A stretch of 64,000 nucleotides of DNA from an uncultured cyanobacterium (lineage in GTDB: Bacteria > Cyanobacteriota > Cyanobacteriia > PCC-6307 > Cyanobiaceae). Shown here one piece after another: positions 36,365 to 45,888 of the stretch; the stretch's first letter is position 1; every line of letters begins with the position of its first letter. Made by a program: the position numbers and the translations under genes. The notes under the pieces are model-generated. The model did not search any database and was not told where the DNA came from. It saw only the letters and a program-made list of their open reading frames with translations. The stretch spans positions 1-64,000 of the forward strand of contig CAIZQU010000078.1 in assembly GCA_903935205.1 (NCBI GenBank), read 5' to 3'.

Positions 36365-37335
36365 CGGCGCTCAGTTCCAGCCAGAGCCGCGCCCTGGCGG
36401 CCACGCTGGCCAGGCTGACGGGACCGCTGCAGGATCCCCCCGTCCCCACGACACCCGCCAGCCCCGAGCATCTGCTCGGGCTGATCGCTGCCCGCCCATG
36501 GCGCCGCAGCGCCTTGGATGAGGCCTCCGCTGCCGCTATGGCGACCAAGCTGGATCGCGCCGTGGCTGCGGGTGCCCCGATCGCCTTCAGCCTTCCCTTC
36601 GGTGGCTACCGGGGCTGGCAGCTCCCCTCGGCGCCGGATCCTGACTGGTCGGAGGTGTTCTGGCTCGACTATCTGCGCAGCTTCGCCGAGCGTCTGGTGG
36701 CCGTGCACCCTGCCGGTGTAAGGATCGCCCTGAGTTATGTGGGCGGTGTGATGGAGTGGGTCAATCAACTGCCGCAGCAAGCACAGAACCGTTACCTCGA
36801 TCGCCTGGACTTGCTGTTGCAGTTGCGCTCGACGCCCCGCCTGCGCTTTCAGCTTGTCGATCATGCCGACGCCCATGGCGGCAGGAGCGAGGTGCTGGCG
36901 CTGTTGCAGGCGCGCGAATCCGAGCAGCCCCCACCCAGCGATGCCGAGCTGAGCCGTGCCCGTCGCAATCTGGTGCCGTTGACAGGAGCGTGGGACGGCC
37001 AGCCTCCACCTGAGGCCCTGGTTCGCCAGGCGGCCCGCCGCTGTGGCGTGTTGATGGGCCTGGAGTCACGCCGTGCCTTCAACAAATTCGGCACCCACCT
37101 GCAGCTCTCCCATGGTCGCGGCGCCTCCCTGTGCTTGCACATCGGCAGTTGCCGCAGTGCCGTGGCTCAGCCGTGGGTCTCGACCGGGTTTCTGCAGTGG
37201 TGCCCGCAGCGCGACGCCTGGATCGAACAATTGGCCACCGGAGAGGCGGCGATGCGGAGGCGGCCAACCATCGGCGTTGAGCATCCCCTCATGGCGGTGT
37301 CTCCGGCCCTGCGCACCCTGCCCCTGCTGCGATGA
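36361..37335 (+). CDS. Uncharacterised protein between the LicCA-like and LicD-like genes
   Basis: The 324-residue product is soluble, without signal or membrane segment. Distinct stretches are APIAFSLPFGGYRGWQLPSA, DWSEVFWLDYLRSFAERLVA, a possible Tyr-Val-Gly-Gly turn (ALSYVGGVMEWVN, ~124-136) and KFGTHLQLSHGRG. The order 'small-molecule-like pocket ... DxxExxxLxxLxxxxxxxxxxxPxG' is faintly like PvcA/DIT1-type isonitrile synthases, but I do not consider that established. Start and stop overlap both neighbours by 4 bp (ATGA), so it is translated as part of the operon. Its role is probably in making or attaching the group that LicD transfers. Confidence 0.75.
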   Translation: MTALSSSQSRALAATLARLTGPLQDPPVPTTPASPEHLLGLIAARPWRRSALDEASAAAMATKLDRAVAAGAPIAFSLPFGGYRGWQLPSAPDPDWSEVFWLDYLRSFAERLVAVHPAGVRIALSYVGGVMEWVNQLPQQAQNRYLDRLDLLLQLRSTPRLRFQLVDHADAHGGRSEVLALLQARESEQPPPSDAELSRARRNLVPLTGAWDGQPPPEALVRQAARRCGVLMGLESRRAFNKFGTHLQLSHGRGASLCLHIGSCRSAVAQPWVSTGFLQWCPQRDAWIEQLATGEAAMRRRPTIGVEHPLMAVSPALRTLPLLR

Positions 37336-38234
37336 CGCCCGTCAGATTGTCCGAAGCTGACCTGCAGCAGCTGCACCGGATTCAGCTGGAGATGCTCTGT
37401 GAGCTCGATCGCATCTGCCGGCAACTGGGTGTGGTCTATCAGCTGGCCGCAGGCACGTTGCTCGGCGCCGTACGTCACGGTGGTTTCATCCCCTGGGATG
37501 ATGATATTGATGTTGTGATGACGCGCTGGGATTACGATCGCTTTCTCCGCCAGGCTCCCGCACTTCTTGACAAGCGTTTATTTTTGCAGACTCGGAGTTC
37601 CGATCCTGGCTACCCCCATCTCTTTGCCAAACTGCGCCGTCATTATAGTGTCTATCGCGAGAGCTACTGGCGCGATCATCAGCAGCATCACGGCATCTAC
37701 ATCGATATCTTCCCCCTGGATCCCGCCTGGCCAGGCAGCCGCCTCTGGCGTGGCCTGTTGCCGCTGCTGCGGCTTCTGGAGGGCCTGAGCCATCTGGCGG
37801 CCCATCCCCCCAAAGCCCGGCCGGCCCCGAGGCGCTCCCCCGGTCCCTGGAGGCTCGCTCCCCTCCTGCGCCGGTTTCTGTCGATGCTGCCGCCATCCCT
37901 GTGGGGGGTGGTGCATGACCGGCTGTTGCGTTGGCTCGCCTTCGTCCCATCCAGGCAGCTGGTCTGCCTGGTCAGTGGTGGCGCCCTGGCGGACCAGCGC
38001 TGGCGGGCCATGGTGCGACCGATCGCGGAAGGCATGGCGACCGTTTCCCTGCCGTTTGCAGGTCATTCCTTTCCCGCAACCGCCTATTACCACCAGGCCC
38101 TCACCCGCCTGTACGGCCACTACATGGAGCTGCCGCCGGTCGACCGCAGGATTCCAGGGCATCCTGTGGTCGAATTCCGGCTGCCACCCCAGGATCGCTG
38201 GCCTGGCCAAGGATCCGGACCTGAGCTGCGCTGA
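37332..38234 (+). CDS. LicD family phosphotransferase
   Basis: The 300-residue product is a clear LicD/Fukutin-type protein: LQQLHRIQLEMLCELDRICR, QLAAGTLLGAVRHGGFIPWD and the metal-binding DDDID at 56-60. LicD proteins transfer phosphocholine or a related phospho-group from a nucleotide-activated donor to a glycan such as teichoic acid, capsule or lipopolysaccharide, usually at the inner face of the membrane. The long middle part has a possible amphipathic or membrane-associated stretch (SRLWRGLLPLLRLLEGL). Overlap with the preceding gene (ATGA at 37332) implies coupled translation. No choline permease (LicB) lies within reach. Confidence 0.9.
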   Translation: MTPVRLSEADLQQLHRIQLEMLCELDRICRQLGVVYQLAAGTLLGAVRHGGFIPWDDDIDVVMTRWDYDRFLRQAPALLDKRLFLQTRSSDPGYPHLFAKLRRHYSVYRESYWRDHQQHHGIYIDIFPLDPAWPGSRLWRGLLPLLRLLEGLSHLAAHPPKARPAPRRSPGPWRLAPLLRRFLSMLPPSLWGVVHDRLLRWLAFVPSRQLVCLVSGGALADQRWRAMVRPIAEGMATVSLPFAGHSFPATAYYHQALTRLYGHYMELPPVDRRIPGHPVVEFRLPPQDRWPGQGSGPELR

Positions 38235-38488
38235 TCACCACCATCGAATCAGCTCCGTCCTTGACGGCGAAGGGGCTCAGTTTTCAGTGTCGCTTGACAC
38301 CGGCGGCTGAAGACCGGTGCGGCGGTGAGACCGGACAGGGGGCAGCGGGGCCGGTAAGCCCTGAAGCTGAAGCCACCCGGCGTTGGCCCGGCTGGCCGGC
38401 ACGGCTCTGCCCGTCTCCGGGGATGGGGCTGATCAGGGCAGGCAGGGGCATGGATGCGGGGACGGAGGCGGAGCATGGCCCCCCCCGA

Positions 38489-38986
38489 TCACGGCACCTG
38501 AATCAGATCCACCTGCCACACCCCGCCGCGGCTCACCTCCACCGCCAGCTCGCGGCCATCGGCCCGCAGGTTGACGCGCCTGGGGACGCCCGGCGGTTGC
38601 ATCGCGATCGGTTCGAGGGCCATCAGGCCGCGGCGGTAGAGCACCAGCTCGGTGCGTCCCTCCAGGTGTCGCACCAGGGCCAGCCGCTCACCGGCTGCAT
38701 CGACCGACACCGCGATCGGCTGGGCATCGGGCCGATTCAGACCCGGCAGCGGCACCGGCAGCTGGCGCTCCAGATCCACCAGCTGCACCTGTTCCCGCCC
38801 GTCGCGGCCGCCGATCAGGGCCAGCCATCGGCCCGCCAGAGCGGGAGATCGGCTGCTGCCGATCGCCTCCAGGCGGCTGTTCAGGCCGGGCAGGGGCTGG
38901 GGCATCGGGCCCAGGCAGCCGGCCAGGGGGACCGTCAACACCACCGTCAGGGCGGCCGTTCTGACGGCGGCGTGCCGGCGGTTCAT
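38489..38986 (-). CDS. Lipoprotein with TolB-like propeller repeats (second of a pair)
   Basis: This 165-residue product starts MNRRHAAVRTAALTVVLTVP followed by a lipobox LAGC, so it should be a lipid-anchored periplasmic protein. Repeats such as LAGRWLALIGGRDGREQVQLVDL and VDAAGERLALVRHLEGRTEL have the 'S.DGR.LA....G...I.L.D' pattern of TolB/WD40-like beta-propeller blades. Only three or four blades are present, too few for a closed propeller, so it may pair with its neighbour. Its start overlaps the stop of the upstream gene by 4 bp, suggesting that the two products are made together. Confidence 0.7.
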   Translation of the reverse strand: MNRRHAAVRTAALTVVLTVPLAGCLGPMPQPLPGLNSRLEAIGSSRSPALAGRWLALIGGRDGREQVQLVDLERQLPVPLPGLNRPDAQPIAVSVDAAGERLALVRHLEGRTELVLYRRGLMALEPIAMQPPGVPRRVNLRADGRELAVEVSRGGVWQVDLIQVP

Positions 38987-39504
38987 CGCAGCGGCCCCCC
39001 GCCGCTGAGGGGCGTGGCCGGCAGGTCGGGCTCCAGCAGGGGGGTGAGATCGAGCAGCTCCAGCCGCGAACGGCCCTGGCTCACCAGCTCCAGCGCCAGG
39101 CGGCGGCCATCGGGGGCCAGGCTGAGGCGCTCCAGTTCCCGATCGCCGCCCAGGGGCAAGCGGTGCAGCCGGCCGGTGGCCCTGTCCTGGATCACCGCCA
39201 GATGACGGCCGCCCTGTTGCACCAGCAGGGCCAGATAGCGGCCGTTCCAGCTCAGCGACGGCGAGCGGTGGGGCTGGAAGCGCCGTAACTCCGGCAGGGG
39301 CAACTCCCGGCCGGAGGGTTGCTCCTGCAGCAGCACCGTGCGGCGACCGCCGCGTTCCACCAGGCTGGCCAGGTAGCGGCCATTGCCGCTCAGGGCCGGA
39401 TCCTCACGGTTGGTTGGGCCGCCAAGGCCGCTGGGGCCGGCGCTGCGGCGGCCCCAGCTCCAGCTCCCGCAGGCCGGCATCGCCAGAAGCAGCAGGAGGG
39501 CCAC
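38983..39504 (-). CDS. Lipoprotein with TolB-like propeller repeats (first of a pair)
   Basis: The 173-residue product begins at a GTG (39504) with a short hydrophobic leader MALLLLLAMPAC, a likely lipobox with Cys12. Blades read LSGNGRYLASLVERGGRRTVLLQE, LSWNGRYLALLVQQGGRHLAV and LAPDGRRLALELVSQGRSRLELLDL. It is like the next gene, suggesting tandem duplication or a split propeller. The frame is open further upstream with no better start in view, so the leader could be longer. The stop overlaps the second lipoprotein's ATG. Confidence 0.7.
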   Translation of the reverse strand: MALLLLLAMPACGSWSWGRRSAGPSGLGGPTNREDPALSGNGRYLASLVERGGRRTVLLQEQPSGRELPLPELRRFQPHRSPSLSWNGRYLALLVQQGGRHLAVIQDRATGRLHRLPLGGDRELERLSLAPDGRRLALELVSQGRSRLELLDLTPLLEPDLPATPLSGGGPLR

Positions 39505-39650
39505 AGCGCTGAAGCCCAGACCTCTGGCCAGGAGGGGCCAGGGCCGGACGGAGCTGGCCAGAAGAAAGCCCCTGGTCGGGTTGCGCTCCTGGCGGCAACC
39601 GCACCGGGGACTGGCGCGTAGCGGTTGGCGATGGGGGCGTGGGGCGTCGA

Positions 39651-40646
39651 TCAGTCGTCGAAGCGGGAGGAGTTATCCCTGGCGCTGCCGGGGCCGGAGG
39701 GACGCTGCGAGCGGCTGTAGGTGGAGCCGCCGCCGGCCTGACCGCCCGCCTGCCCTCCCTGGGGCCCGGGGACGGGCTGGCCGCCGCGGCTGCCGATCGG
39801 CGAGAAATCAGCATCGCTCAGATCGGTGCTGGCTGTTGAGGCATCAGAACGGCCCGCCGGGCGAAGGGGTGAGCCCTGGGGAATGCCAGGGCTGGCGGAA
39901 CCCGGTCGGCCGGTCGGCGCCTGGGCCTCAGCGCCACCGCCAGGCCGGCGGCTGGAGCGGGGCATGCCATCGGGGCTGGCCACCGGTCGGCTGCCGCGGC
40001 GGATCTCACCCTGGTCGGGGCCGCGGCGGCGGGCGCCGAACTCAGGGGCGGAGCTGGCGCCGCCGCCGCCGGCGCTGTAGCGAGTGCCTGTTGTCTCGCG
40101 CTCAGCGGCGGGGGGCTCACGCCGGGGTGAGGGGCCGCCATCGTTCCAGTCGTCGGGTTCGGAACGGCGACTCACCGCGCGCTCAGGGATCGCCGCCCGG
40201 CTGCTGGGGCGGCGGGGACGGTAGAAGTCGTCCTCGTCGTCACGGGGGCGGATGCGCTGGCGGAAGCGATCGGGGGCATCGAAGCTGTCACCGTCCCAGC
40301 TGCGACCACTGAACCCATCCCGCGCCGGCAGGGGAGAGGGTTCCTCATCGTCGAAGTAGGAGGAGCGGCGGGCCTGCTCGGTGGTCACACCCCGCAGCCG
40401 CACGCTCTCGTAGGCGAAGAAGACGGTGGTGCCGGCCAGCAGGAACTGGCCGAACTGCAGGATCGGGTCGAGACGCCAGCCCTGGAAGAAGAGGATGCCG
40501 CCGCAGAGCAGGCCGATGGCGGCGAAGAAGACGTCGTAATCCCGGGCCAGGGCGGGCTTGAAATTCCTCATGAAATAGAGGAAGGCCCCGCCCACCGCCA
40601 GCACGATGCCGACGATGCTGGCCCAGTTGAGGCTGGCGTTGACCAA
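39651..40646 (-). CDS. Ycf66 family protein
   Basis: The first ~85 residues are the Ycf66 membrane domain, MVNASLNWASIVGIVLAVGG with four hydrophobic segments, found only in cyanobacteria and some plastids and of unknown function, probably thylakoid. The remaining ~245 residues are hydrophilic and disordered-looking, rich in Arg, Asp, Ser, Pro and Gly. They carry charged patches such as RPRDDEDDFYRPRRPSS. Such variable tails are common in the family. It is followed by the lipoprotein pair on the same strand, ~150 bp downstream. Confidence 0.9.
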   Translation of the reverse strand: MVNASLNWASIVGIVLAVGGAFLYFMRNFKPALARDYDVFFAAIGLLCGGILFFQGWRLDPILQFGQFLLAGTTVFFAYESVRLRGVTTEQARRSSYFDDEEPSPLPARDGFSGRSWDGDSFDAPDRFRQRIRPRDDEDDFYRPRRPSSRAAIPERAVSRRSEPDDWNDGGPSPRREPPAAERETTGTRYSAGGGGASSAPEFGARRRGPDQGEIRRGSRPVASPDGMPRSSRRPGGGAEAQAPTGRPGSASPGIPQGSPLRPAGRSDASTASTDLSDADFSPIGSRGGQPVPGPQGGQAGGQAGGGSTYSRSQRPSGPGSARDNSSRFDD

Positions 40647-41442
40647 GGGGATGGCCGGGCGGGTCCCGGGCGGAGGCGTGGTTTGGCTCAGTCTAGGGAC
40701 AGGGGCCTGGTGAGATCAGGAGCCAGGGCTCGATCCCATCCCGGGGGACGGACAGGATCGGAGGATCCCAAGCGCGTTGCCGCCACGGCGGGATGGTGCT
40801 GCTCTGCCCATGGCCGCAGCGAAGGTCTGCTCTGGCCAACCTGGCCGATGAGATGCCACGACAAGCCACCGAGCCGATGGCGAACGGCCCATGAACTGAG
40901 CGCCTTCCCACGCCAAAGGAACCTGGGAAGGCGCCCAGCACCCTTCGACTCTGCAGAGAGAGACCGCCGTGCGCGGAGGCTGATCGCGGCGCTGGAAGAG
41001 GCGAACGATCAGCGCGTCCCCCACGTGGCTGGGAACCCATCGAGACCAGATCTCATCAAGATCAGGGCAGGGTGTTGAGGGCCGTCGTGGGGATCTGATC
41101 AGCCTGGGTCCACAGCGACGCTCAAGCCATCAGCTCCCTCTGGACCCATGAACCATGGCGCAGGATTCCGCGGGAGTCTCCCAGAGACGTCTCAGCACGG
41201 TGGGACCGTGCGGCAGGGAAGCGGCATCACCTCCCAGGATCAGACGATCCCATCGATCAGCCACAACGATCAAGATGGGCCGCCTGCAGGTGGACCATCA
41301 GGGCATGAACGGACAGATCGGATCATCGACAGCTCCGGGTCTGAGTCCTGACAGGAATCCAGCCGGATCCGTTCGGGATCATCCCCATGCAACCAGGCCA
41401 CAACCGGAATTCGGGGTTGCGGCAGGACCGGACGGCAAGGGC
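40647..41442. other. ~800-bp gap between ycf66 and psbX, no gene recognised
   Basis: Open frames on both strands here are short, mutually contradictory and without family patterns. The base composition is a little lower in GC from ~41080 on. The sequence has several GATC/ATCC-rich patches but no clear repeat or hairpin. It should contain the ycf66 promoter on its left side. It may be decayed coding sequence. Confidence 0.35.
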
Positions 41443-41565
41443 TCAGAGCTTGCGGTCGACCCGGTCGTTCTGGCTGATGAAAAAGAGGGCGATCGAAATG
41501 GGGATCACCACGATCAGGGCGCCGTACACAAGGCTGCTCAGGAAGTTGGAGAGCGAGGGGGTCAT
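41443..41565 (-). CDS. psbX: Photosystem II protein PsbX
   Basis: The 40-residue product reads [20 protein letters not shown], continuing [20 protein letters not shown]. One transmembrane helix is followed by the conserved FISQxDxVxR end, matching cyanobacterial PsbX. PsbX is a small subunit at the edge of photosystem II near the QB site, affecting quinone turnover. The start ATG is at 41565. The YggT-family gene diverges from it, so they share a short promoter region. Confidence 0.92.
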   Translation of the reverse strand: MTPSLSNFLSSLVYGALIVVIPISIALFFISQNDRVDRKL

Positions 41566-41648
41566 GGCGTCGGCTTCGTGGCAAGCTCGCTGGATCTTAA
41601 GCAGTGACGGGCGCTTCCTACGATGGAGCGGCTTTCGCTTTGAGCTTT

Positions 41649-41963
41649 GTGACGGCGCCGCTGCCCCTGCTCCATCTTCTCCTCGGGCTGCTTCTGGGCG
41701 CCTGGACCCTGCTGTTCCTCGCCCGGATCGTGCTCACCTGGTACCCCCAGGTGGACCTGGGCCGGGGCGCCGGCAGGCTGCTGGGGTGGCCCACGGAGCC
41801 TCTGCTGGCCCCCACCCGACGCCTGATTCAGCCGATCGGTGGGGTGGATGTGGCGCCGGTGGTCTGGGTGGGGCTGATCAGCCTGCTGAGGGAGCTACTG
41901 GTGGGCCAGCAGGGGCTGGTGACCCAGGCGATGCTGCGGGCTGCCACCACCACGGTGGGCTGA
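41649..41963 (+). CDS. YggT family membrane protein
   Basis: The product has two hydrophobic helices ([25 protein letters not shown] and [18 protein letters not shown]) around the family motif [25 protein letters not shown]. YggT (Ycf19-like) proteins help in membrane protein or photosystem/cytochrome organisation and osmotic tolerance; the exact role is unclear. The frame opens at a GTG at 41604, but the GTG at 41649 gives a normal length (~104 aa) and leaves promoter space for psbX; a TTG at 41640 is also possible. Confidence 0.85.
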   Translation: MTAPLPLLHLLLGLLLGAWTLLFLARIVLTWYPQVDLGRGAGRLLGWPTEPLLAPTRRLIQPIGGVDVAPVVWVGLISLLRELLVGQQGLVTQAMLRAATTTVG

Positions 41964-42074
41964 TGCCCATCCGCTGGGGCCGCCCCGTTGTGATGAGGGT
42001 TGGACGGCCCAGGCGTGCCAGGGAGCTGGCGATTGTGGACGGAGCCGCCGGGGTGGGGAGGGCGCCGGGGAAGC

Positions 42075-43424
42075 CTATTTCGGCAACATCTGCTCTTCGA
42101 CGAACTTGGTATAAACCTCACCCCGCTGGAATTCGGGCCGCTCTAGCAGGGCCAGATGGAATTCGATCGTGGAGGGGATGCCGGTGACGGCACATTCCGA
42201 GAGCGCTCGGCGCAGGCGCCTGAGGGCATGGTCGCGATCCACACCCCAGACGATCAGCTTGCCGATCAGGGAGTCGTAGAAGGGCGGGATCTCGTAGCCG
42301 GTGTAGACATGGCTGTCGATGCGCACCCCAGGGCCCCCCGGCGGCAACCAGCCGGTGATCTTGCCCGGTGCCGGCCGGAAATTCTGGGAGGGATCCTCAG
42401 CGTTGATCCGGCACTCGATCGCATGGCCGCTGAGGCGCACCTCCTCCTGCCGCACCGAGATCGGCTCGCCGCCGGCGATGCGCAGCTGCTCGGCGATCAG
42501 ATCGATGCCCGTGACCATCTCGGTGACGGGATGCTCCACCTGAATGCGGGTGTTCATCTCCATGAAATAGAAGCCACCGCCGCGGTCCACCAGGAACTCC
42601 ACCGTGCCGGCGCCCTCGTAGCCGATACTGCGGGCCGCCGCCACGGCGGCATCGCCCATGCGGCGGCGCAGTTCCGGGTCGAGGCCAGGGCTGGGGGCCT
42701 CCTCCAGCAGCTTCTGGTGGCGGCGCTGGATCGAGCAGTCCCGTTCGCCCAGATGGACCACATTGCCGTGGCGATCGGCCAGCACCTGCACCTCGACATG
42801 GCGGGGCCGGTCGATGAATTTCTCCATGTAGAGACCAGGGTTGCCGAAGGCCGCTTCCGCCTCCCCCTGGGCCGCCTTGAACAGGCTCTCCAGCTGCTCG
42901 GGGCCCGGCACGAGCCGCATGCCGCGCCCCCCGCCACCGGCGGTGGCCTTGATCATCACCGGGTAGCCCATCCGTTCGGCGAGCTGGGCCGCCTCCCTGG
43001 GGCTCTCCAGCAGGCCTTCGCTGCCGGGGATCGTCGGCACCCCCACCGCCTGCATCGTGGCCTTGGCGGTGGATTTGTCGCCCATCGCCCGGATCGAGTC
43101 GGGCGATGGGCCGACGAAGGTGATGCCATGGTCGCCGCAGATCTCGGCGAAGCGGTCGTTCTCCGCCAGGAATCCGTAGCCCGGGTGGATGGCATCGGCG
43201 CCGCGGGAGGTGGCGGCGGCGAGGATGTTGGGAATGTTGAGGTAGCTGCGGCTGCTGGGCGCTTCGCCCACGCACACGGCCTCATCGGCCAGCTGCACGT
43301 GCAGGGCGTTGCGGTCCACCGTGCTGTGCACCGCCACCGTGGCGATGCCGAGCTCCCGGCAGGTGCGCAGGATCCGGAGGGCGATCTCGCCCCGGTTGGC
43401 GATCAGCAGCTTGCCGATGGGCAT
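42075..43424 (-). CDS. accC: Acetyl-CoA carboxylase, biotin carboxylase subunit
   Basis: AccC carboxylates the biotin on AccB with ATP and bicarbonate, the first step of fatty acid synthesis. The 449-residue product starts [20 protein letters not shown]. It has the ATP-grasp glycine loop [28 protein letters not shown], catalytic [18 protein letters not shown] and the C-terminal [13 protein letters not shown]. The ATG at 43424 gives the standard length; an open frame to 43637 runs into the tRNA gene and is not used. It is a single gene here, as usual in cyanobacteria where acc genes are scattered. Confidence 0.97.
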   Translation of the reverse strand: MPIGKLLIANRGEIALRILRTCRELGIATVAVHSTVDRNALHVQLADEAVCVGEAPSSRSYLNIPNILAAATSRGADAIHPGYGFLAENDRFAEICGDHGITFVGPSPDSIRAMGDKSTAKATMQAVGVPTIPGSEGLLESPREAAQLAERMGYPVMIKATAGGGGRGMRLVPGPEQLESLFKAAQGEAEAAFGNPGLYMEKFIDRPRHVEVQVLADRHGNVVHLGERDCSIQRRHQKLLEEAPSPGLDPELRRRMGDAAVAAARSIGYEGAGTVEFLVDRGGGFYFMEMNTRIQVEHPVTEMVTGIDLIAEQLRIAGGEPISVRQEEVRLSGHAIECRINAEDPSQNFRPAPGKITGWLPPGGPGVRIDSHVYTGYEIPPFYDSLIGKLIVWGVDRDHALRRLRRALSECAVTGIPSTIEFHLALLERPEFQRGEVYTKFVEEQMLPK

Positions 43425-43570
43425 CCGCGGCGGAGCCGGCCGGGGTGGATGGGCGGTCCCGGGGCTGGTGCGGACTGTATCAGCGCTCACTCTGCCCCCG
43501 GTCGGCGGGCCGGGGGAGGGGCGCATGGGTATAGTCGCTCTGTGAGCCGGCCCGGCCGGATCGCAACCAC

Positions 43571-43652
43571 GCGGATGTGGTGGAATTGGTAGACACGCAC
43601 GTTTGAGGGGCGTGTGGCTTCGGCCTTGCGAGTTCAAGTCTCGCCATCCGCA
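43571..43652 (+). tRNA. tRNA-Leu (anticodon GAG)
   Basis: The 82-nt gene folds as a class II tRNA. The acceptor stem GCGGATG pairs with CATCCGC (43645-43651), with discriminator A. The D-arm contains AATTGGTAGAC. The anticodon stem CACGT/GCGTG holds the loop TTGAGGG with anticodon GAG. A long variable arm (GGCTTCGGCC) and T-arm GCGAG-TTCAAGT-CTCGC follow. CCA is not encoded. A T6 run directly after the gene (43653-43658) can end transcription. It reads CUC and CUU codons. Confidence 0.97.
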
Positions 43653-43669
43653 TTTTTTCTCTTCCCACC

Positions 43670-44941
43670 GTGAGCCAGGCGTCGCCGGAGGTCCAGCCCG
43701 GGGCCGCGATCGTGCTCGTGAGCAACGGTCCCGGGGAACTGAGCACCTGGGTGCGGCCCCTCGCCGAGGAGCTCCACCGCCTCCTGCCCCTGCGCCCCCG
43801 CGAGCCGGACGCCCCCTCCCGCCTGGATCTGGTGCTGGTGCCCTGCCCCAACGCCACCGGCCAGGAGGACGCGGTGGCGCGGCGCTGGCAGCTGTTCAGC
43901 CGGGTGCTGCCCGCTGCCCGCTTCTGGTGGCTGCTGCTGCGGCCCGACCGCCATGGGCCCTGGCCCCGCCATGGGGTGGTGGTGTTCCTGGGGGGCGACC
44001 AGTTCTGGACGGTGCTGCTCTCGGCCCGGCTCGGCTATCGCCACCTCACCTACGCCGAATGGGTGGCGCGCTGGCCCCGTTGGAACGACCGCATCGCCAC
44101 CATGGGGCCGGAGGCCAGCGGCCGTCTGGCGCCGCGCTGGCGCAGCCGCAGCCTGGAGGTGGGTGACCTGATGGCCGACCTCTCCGCCGCCGCCCGCGCC
44201 GTTGACCCACTGCCGCCCGGGGAGTGGGTGGCGCTGCTGCCCGGCTCGAAGCGGGCCAAGCTGCAGGTGGGGGTGCCCTTCCTGCTGGAGACCGCCGATC
44301 GGCTGGCGGCCCTGCGGCCAGGGGTGCGCTTTCTGTTGCCCGTGGCACCCACCACCAGTGCGTCGGAGCTGCTGGCCTTTGCCGGCCCCGCCAACCCGAT
44401 CGCCCGCTTCTTCGGCTGCCGGGAGCCCCAGCGCCAGGGGGCGCGGCTGATCACGGCCGCCGGCACCACGATCGCCCTGCTGGAGGAGCATCCGGCCCAT
44501 GGGTCCCTGAGCCAGTGCCGCCTCGCCCTCACCACCGTGGGAGCCAACACCGCCGAACTCGGTGCCCTGGGCCTGCCGATGATCGTGCTCGTGCCCACCC
44601 AGCACCTGCATGTGATGCAGGCCTGGGATGGCTGGATGGGGCTGCTGGCCCGCCTGCCCTTGAGCCGGCGGTTGCTGGGGGTGGCCCTGACCGCCTGGAG
44701 GATGCGCCACCGCGGCTTCCTGGCCTGGCCCAACATCAGCGCCGATCGGGCGGTTGTCCCGGAGCGGGTCGGGCCGATCACCCCGTCCCAGATCGCCGTA
44801 GAGGCGGCGGACTGGCTGGCCCATCCGGCCCGCTTGCAGGGCATGGCCGATGACCTGCGCAGCCTGCGGGGGCGCCCCGGGGCGGTGGCGGCCCTGGCGG
44901 GACTGGTGCGGGATCTGCTGCCGGCGGCGCCGCCTGCCTAG
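43670..44941 (+). CDS. Lipid-A-disaccharide-synthase-related protein
   Basis: The 423-residue product starts at a GTG 17 bp after the tRNA. It has a GT-B-like shape with [20 protein letters not shown] at the N-terminus, [20 protein letters not shown] in the middle and [30 protein letters not shown] near residues 285-310. Those are LpxB-type features (GPGE, LPGSR, S/T.G..tlE). It belongs to the cyanobacterial LpxB-like group that is separate from true LpxB, so it probably transfers a sugar in the envelope. The acceptor is unknown. Confidence 0.82.
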   Translation: MSQASPEVQPGAAIVLVSNGPGELSTWVRPLAEELHRLLPLRPREPDAPSRLDLVLVPCPNATGQEDAVARRWQLFSRVLPAARFWWLLLRPDRHGPWPRHGVVVFLGGDQFWTVLLSARLGYRHLTYAEWVARWPRWNDRIATMGPEASGRLAPRWRSRSLEVGDLMADLSAAARAVDPLPPGEWVALLPGSKRAKLQVGVPFLLETADRLAALRPGVRFLLPVAPTTSASELLAFAGPANPIARFFGCREPQRQGARLITAAGTTIALLEEHPAHGSLSQCRLALTTVGANTAELGALGLPMIVLVPTQHLHVMQAWDGWMGLLARLPLSRRLLGVALTAWRMRHRGFLAWPNISADRAVVPERVGPITPSQIAVEAADWLAHPARLQGMADDLRSLRGRPGAVAALAGLVRDLLPAAPPA

Positions 44942-44972
44942 GGTTGCGGGCTGATCCGTCCCCACCGCCGCG

Positions 44973-45437
44973 ATGCCGGAGTCCGCGTTCGATCCCACCC
45001 TTGCCGCTGCCGCCGCAGGCGCCGGCGCCTGCGGCCTGCCCAGCGGCCTGGCCCGGGGTCTCGATGAGGAGGCCTGGCGTCAGCGGCTCACGCCCGAGCA
45101 GTTCCGCATCACCCGCCAGGGGGGCACCGAGCGGGCCTTCACCGGCGCCTACTGGAACCACAAGGGCCAGGGCACCTACCGCTGCATCTGCTGCGATGCC
45201 GAGCTGTTCAGCTCCACCACCAAGTTTGATTCCGGCACCGGTTGGCCCAGCTTCTGGCAGGGGGTGGACGCCGGGGCGATCACCACCATCACCGACCGCT
45301 CCCATGGGATGGTGCGCACCGAGATCCGCTGCGCCAACTGCGACGCCCACCTCGGCCACGTCTTCAATGACGGCCCCCGGCCCACCGGCCTGCGCTACTG
45401 CGTCAACTCCGCCTCGCTCAGTTTTCAGTCGGCCTGA
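44973..45437 (+). CDS. msrB: Peptide-methionine (R)-S-oxide reductase
   Basis: MsrB reduces methionine-R-sulfoxide in proteins, repairing oxidative damage in the cytosol. The 154-residue product has the two zinc CxxC pairs (CICCDAELF and CANCDAHLG), the substrate stretch [12 protein letters not shown] and catalytic Cys143 in [10 protein letters not shown] ~30-residue Ala/Gly-rich N-terminal extension precedes the domain, and could instead be trimmed by a later start. It follows the LpxB-related gene by 31 bp and may share its transcript. Confidence 0.95.
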   Translation: MPESAFDPTLAAAAAGAGACGLPSGLARGLDEEAWRQRLTPEQFRITRQGGTERAFTGAYWNHKGQGTYRCICCDAELFSSTTKFDSGTGWPSFWQGVDAGAITTITDRSHGMVRTEIRCANCDAHLGHVFNDGPRPTGLRYCVNSASLSFQSA

Positions 45438-45888
45438 GAACGGTGCCAGGACTTTGATCACAGGGCTCTGGCTCGACCACCATTTCAGGGAAGGGCAACG
45501 ACCCCACAGAGTCGAAAGCGAGAGTTTGCTTGAAGCTTGTACTCAGTAGGGCAAGATCTCGATGGGGATGGCTCTTCTCCAGCTGGCCAGCTTGATGCCC
45601 AACTGTCGATCTGCCTGAGATCCACGGGCGTGAATGGCTTTGGCGCGATGCTGAGGTGGGATCAGATGGGAATCAGATCGGATCACTCCTGCTGAAATCG
45701 CCATCAATGGAGCTGGCGATTGCGTTGACTTATGGCAAGACTATGAAGAAATAGATGTTGCTTTTGATGGCATTTGCCCACGTTCGAATGAAGGGATCGG
45801 AGGCTTTGAAGATCCGTTGATCCAAGCCACGACCACCGTCGCCAATATTCCGGTCGTCGTGATGCTTCCACGCCGGCTCGCGAGTGGC
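45438..45888. other. AT-richer gap downstream of msrB, no gene recognised
   Basis: These 450 bp lie between two convergent genes. From about 45640 the base composition falls well below the window average and stays low through the glycosyltransferase gene. Open frames are short and unrecognised. The sequence may be the edge of a transferred segment, with decayed coding sequence. Confidence 0.4.

Noticed and set aside
40683-41078. Open frames between ycf66 and psbX as a gene
   Set aside because: Frames on both strands overlap, are Arg/Ser/Pro-rich and show no motif or start signal.
42075-43637. N-terminal extension of AccC to 43637
   Set aside because: The extra 71 residues would be read through the tRNA-Leu gene on the opposite strand and are unlike any AccC.
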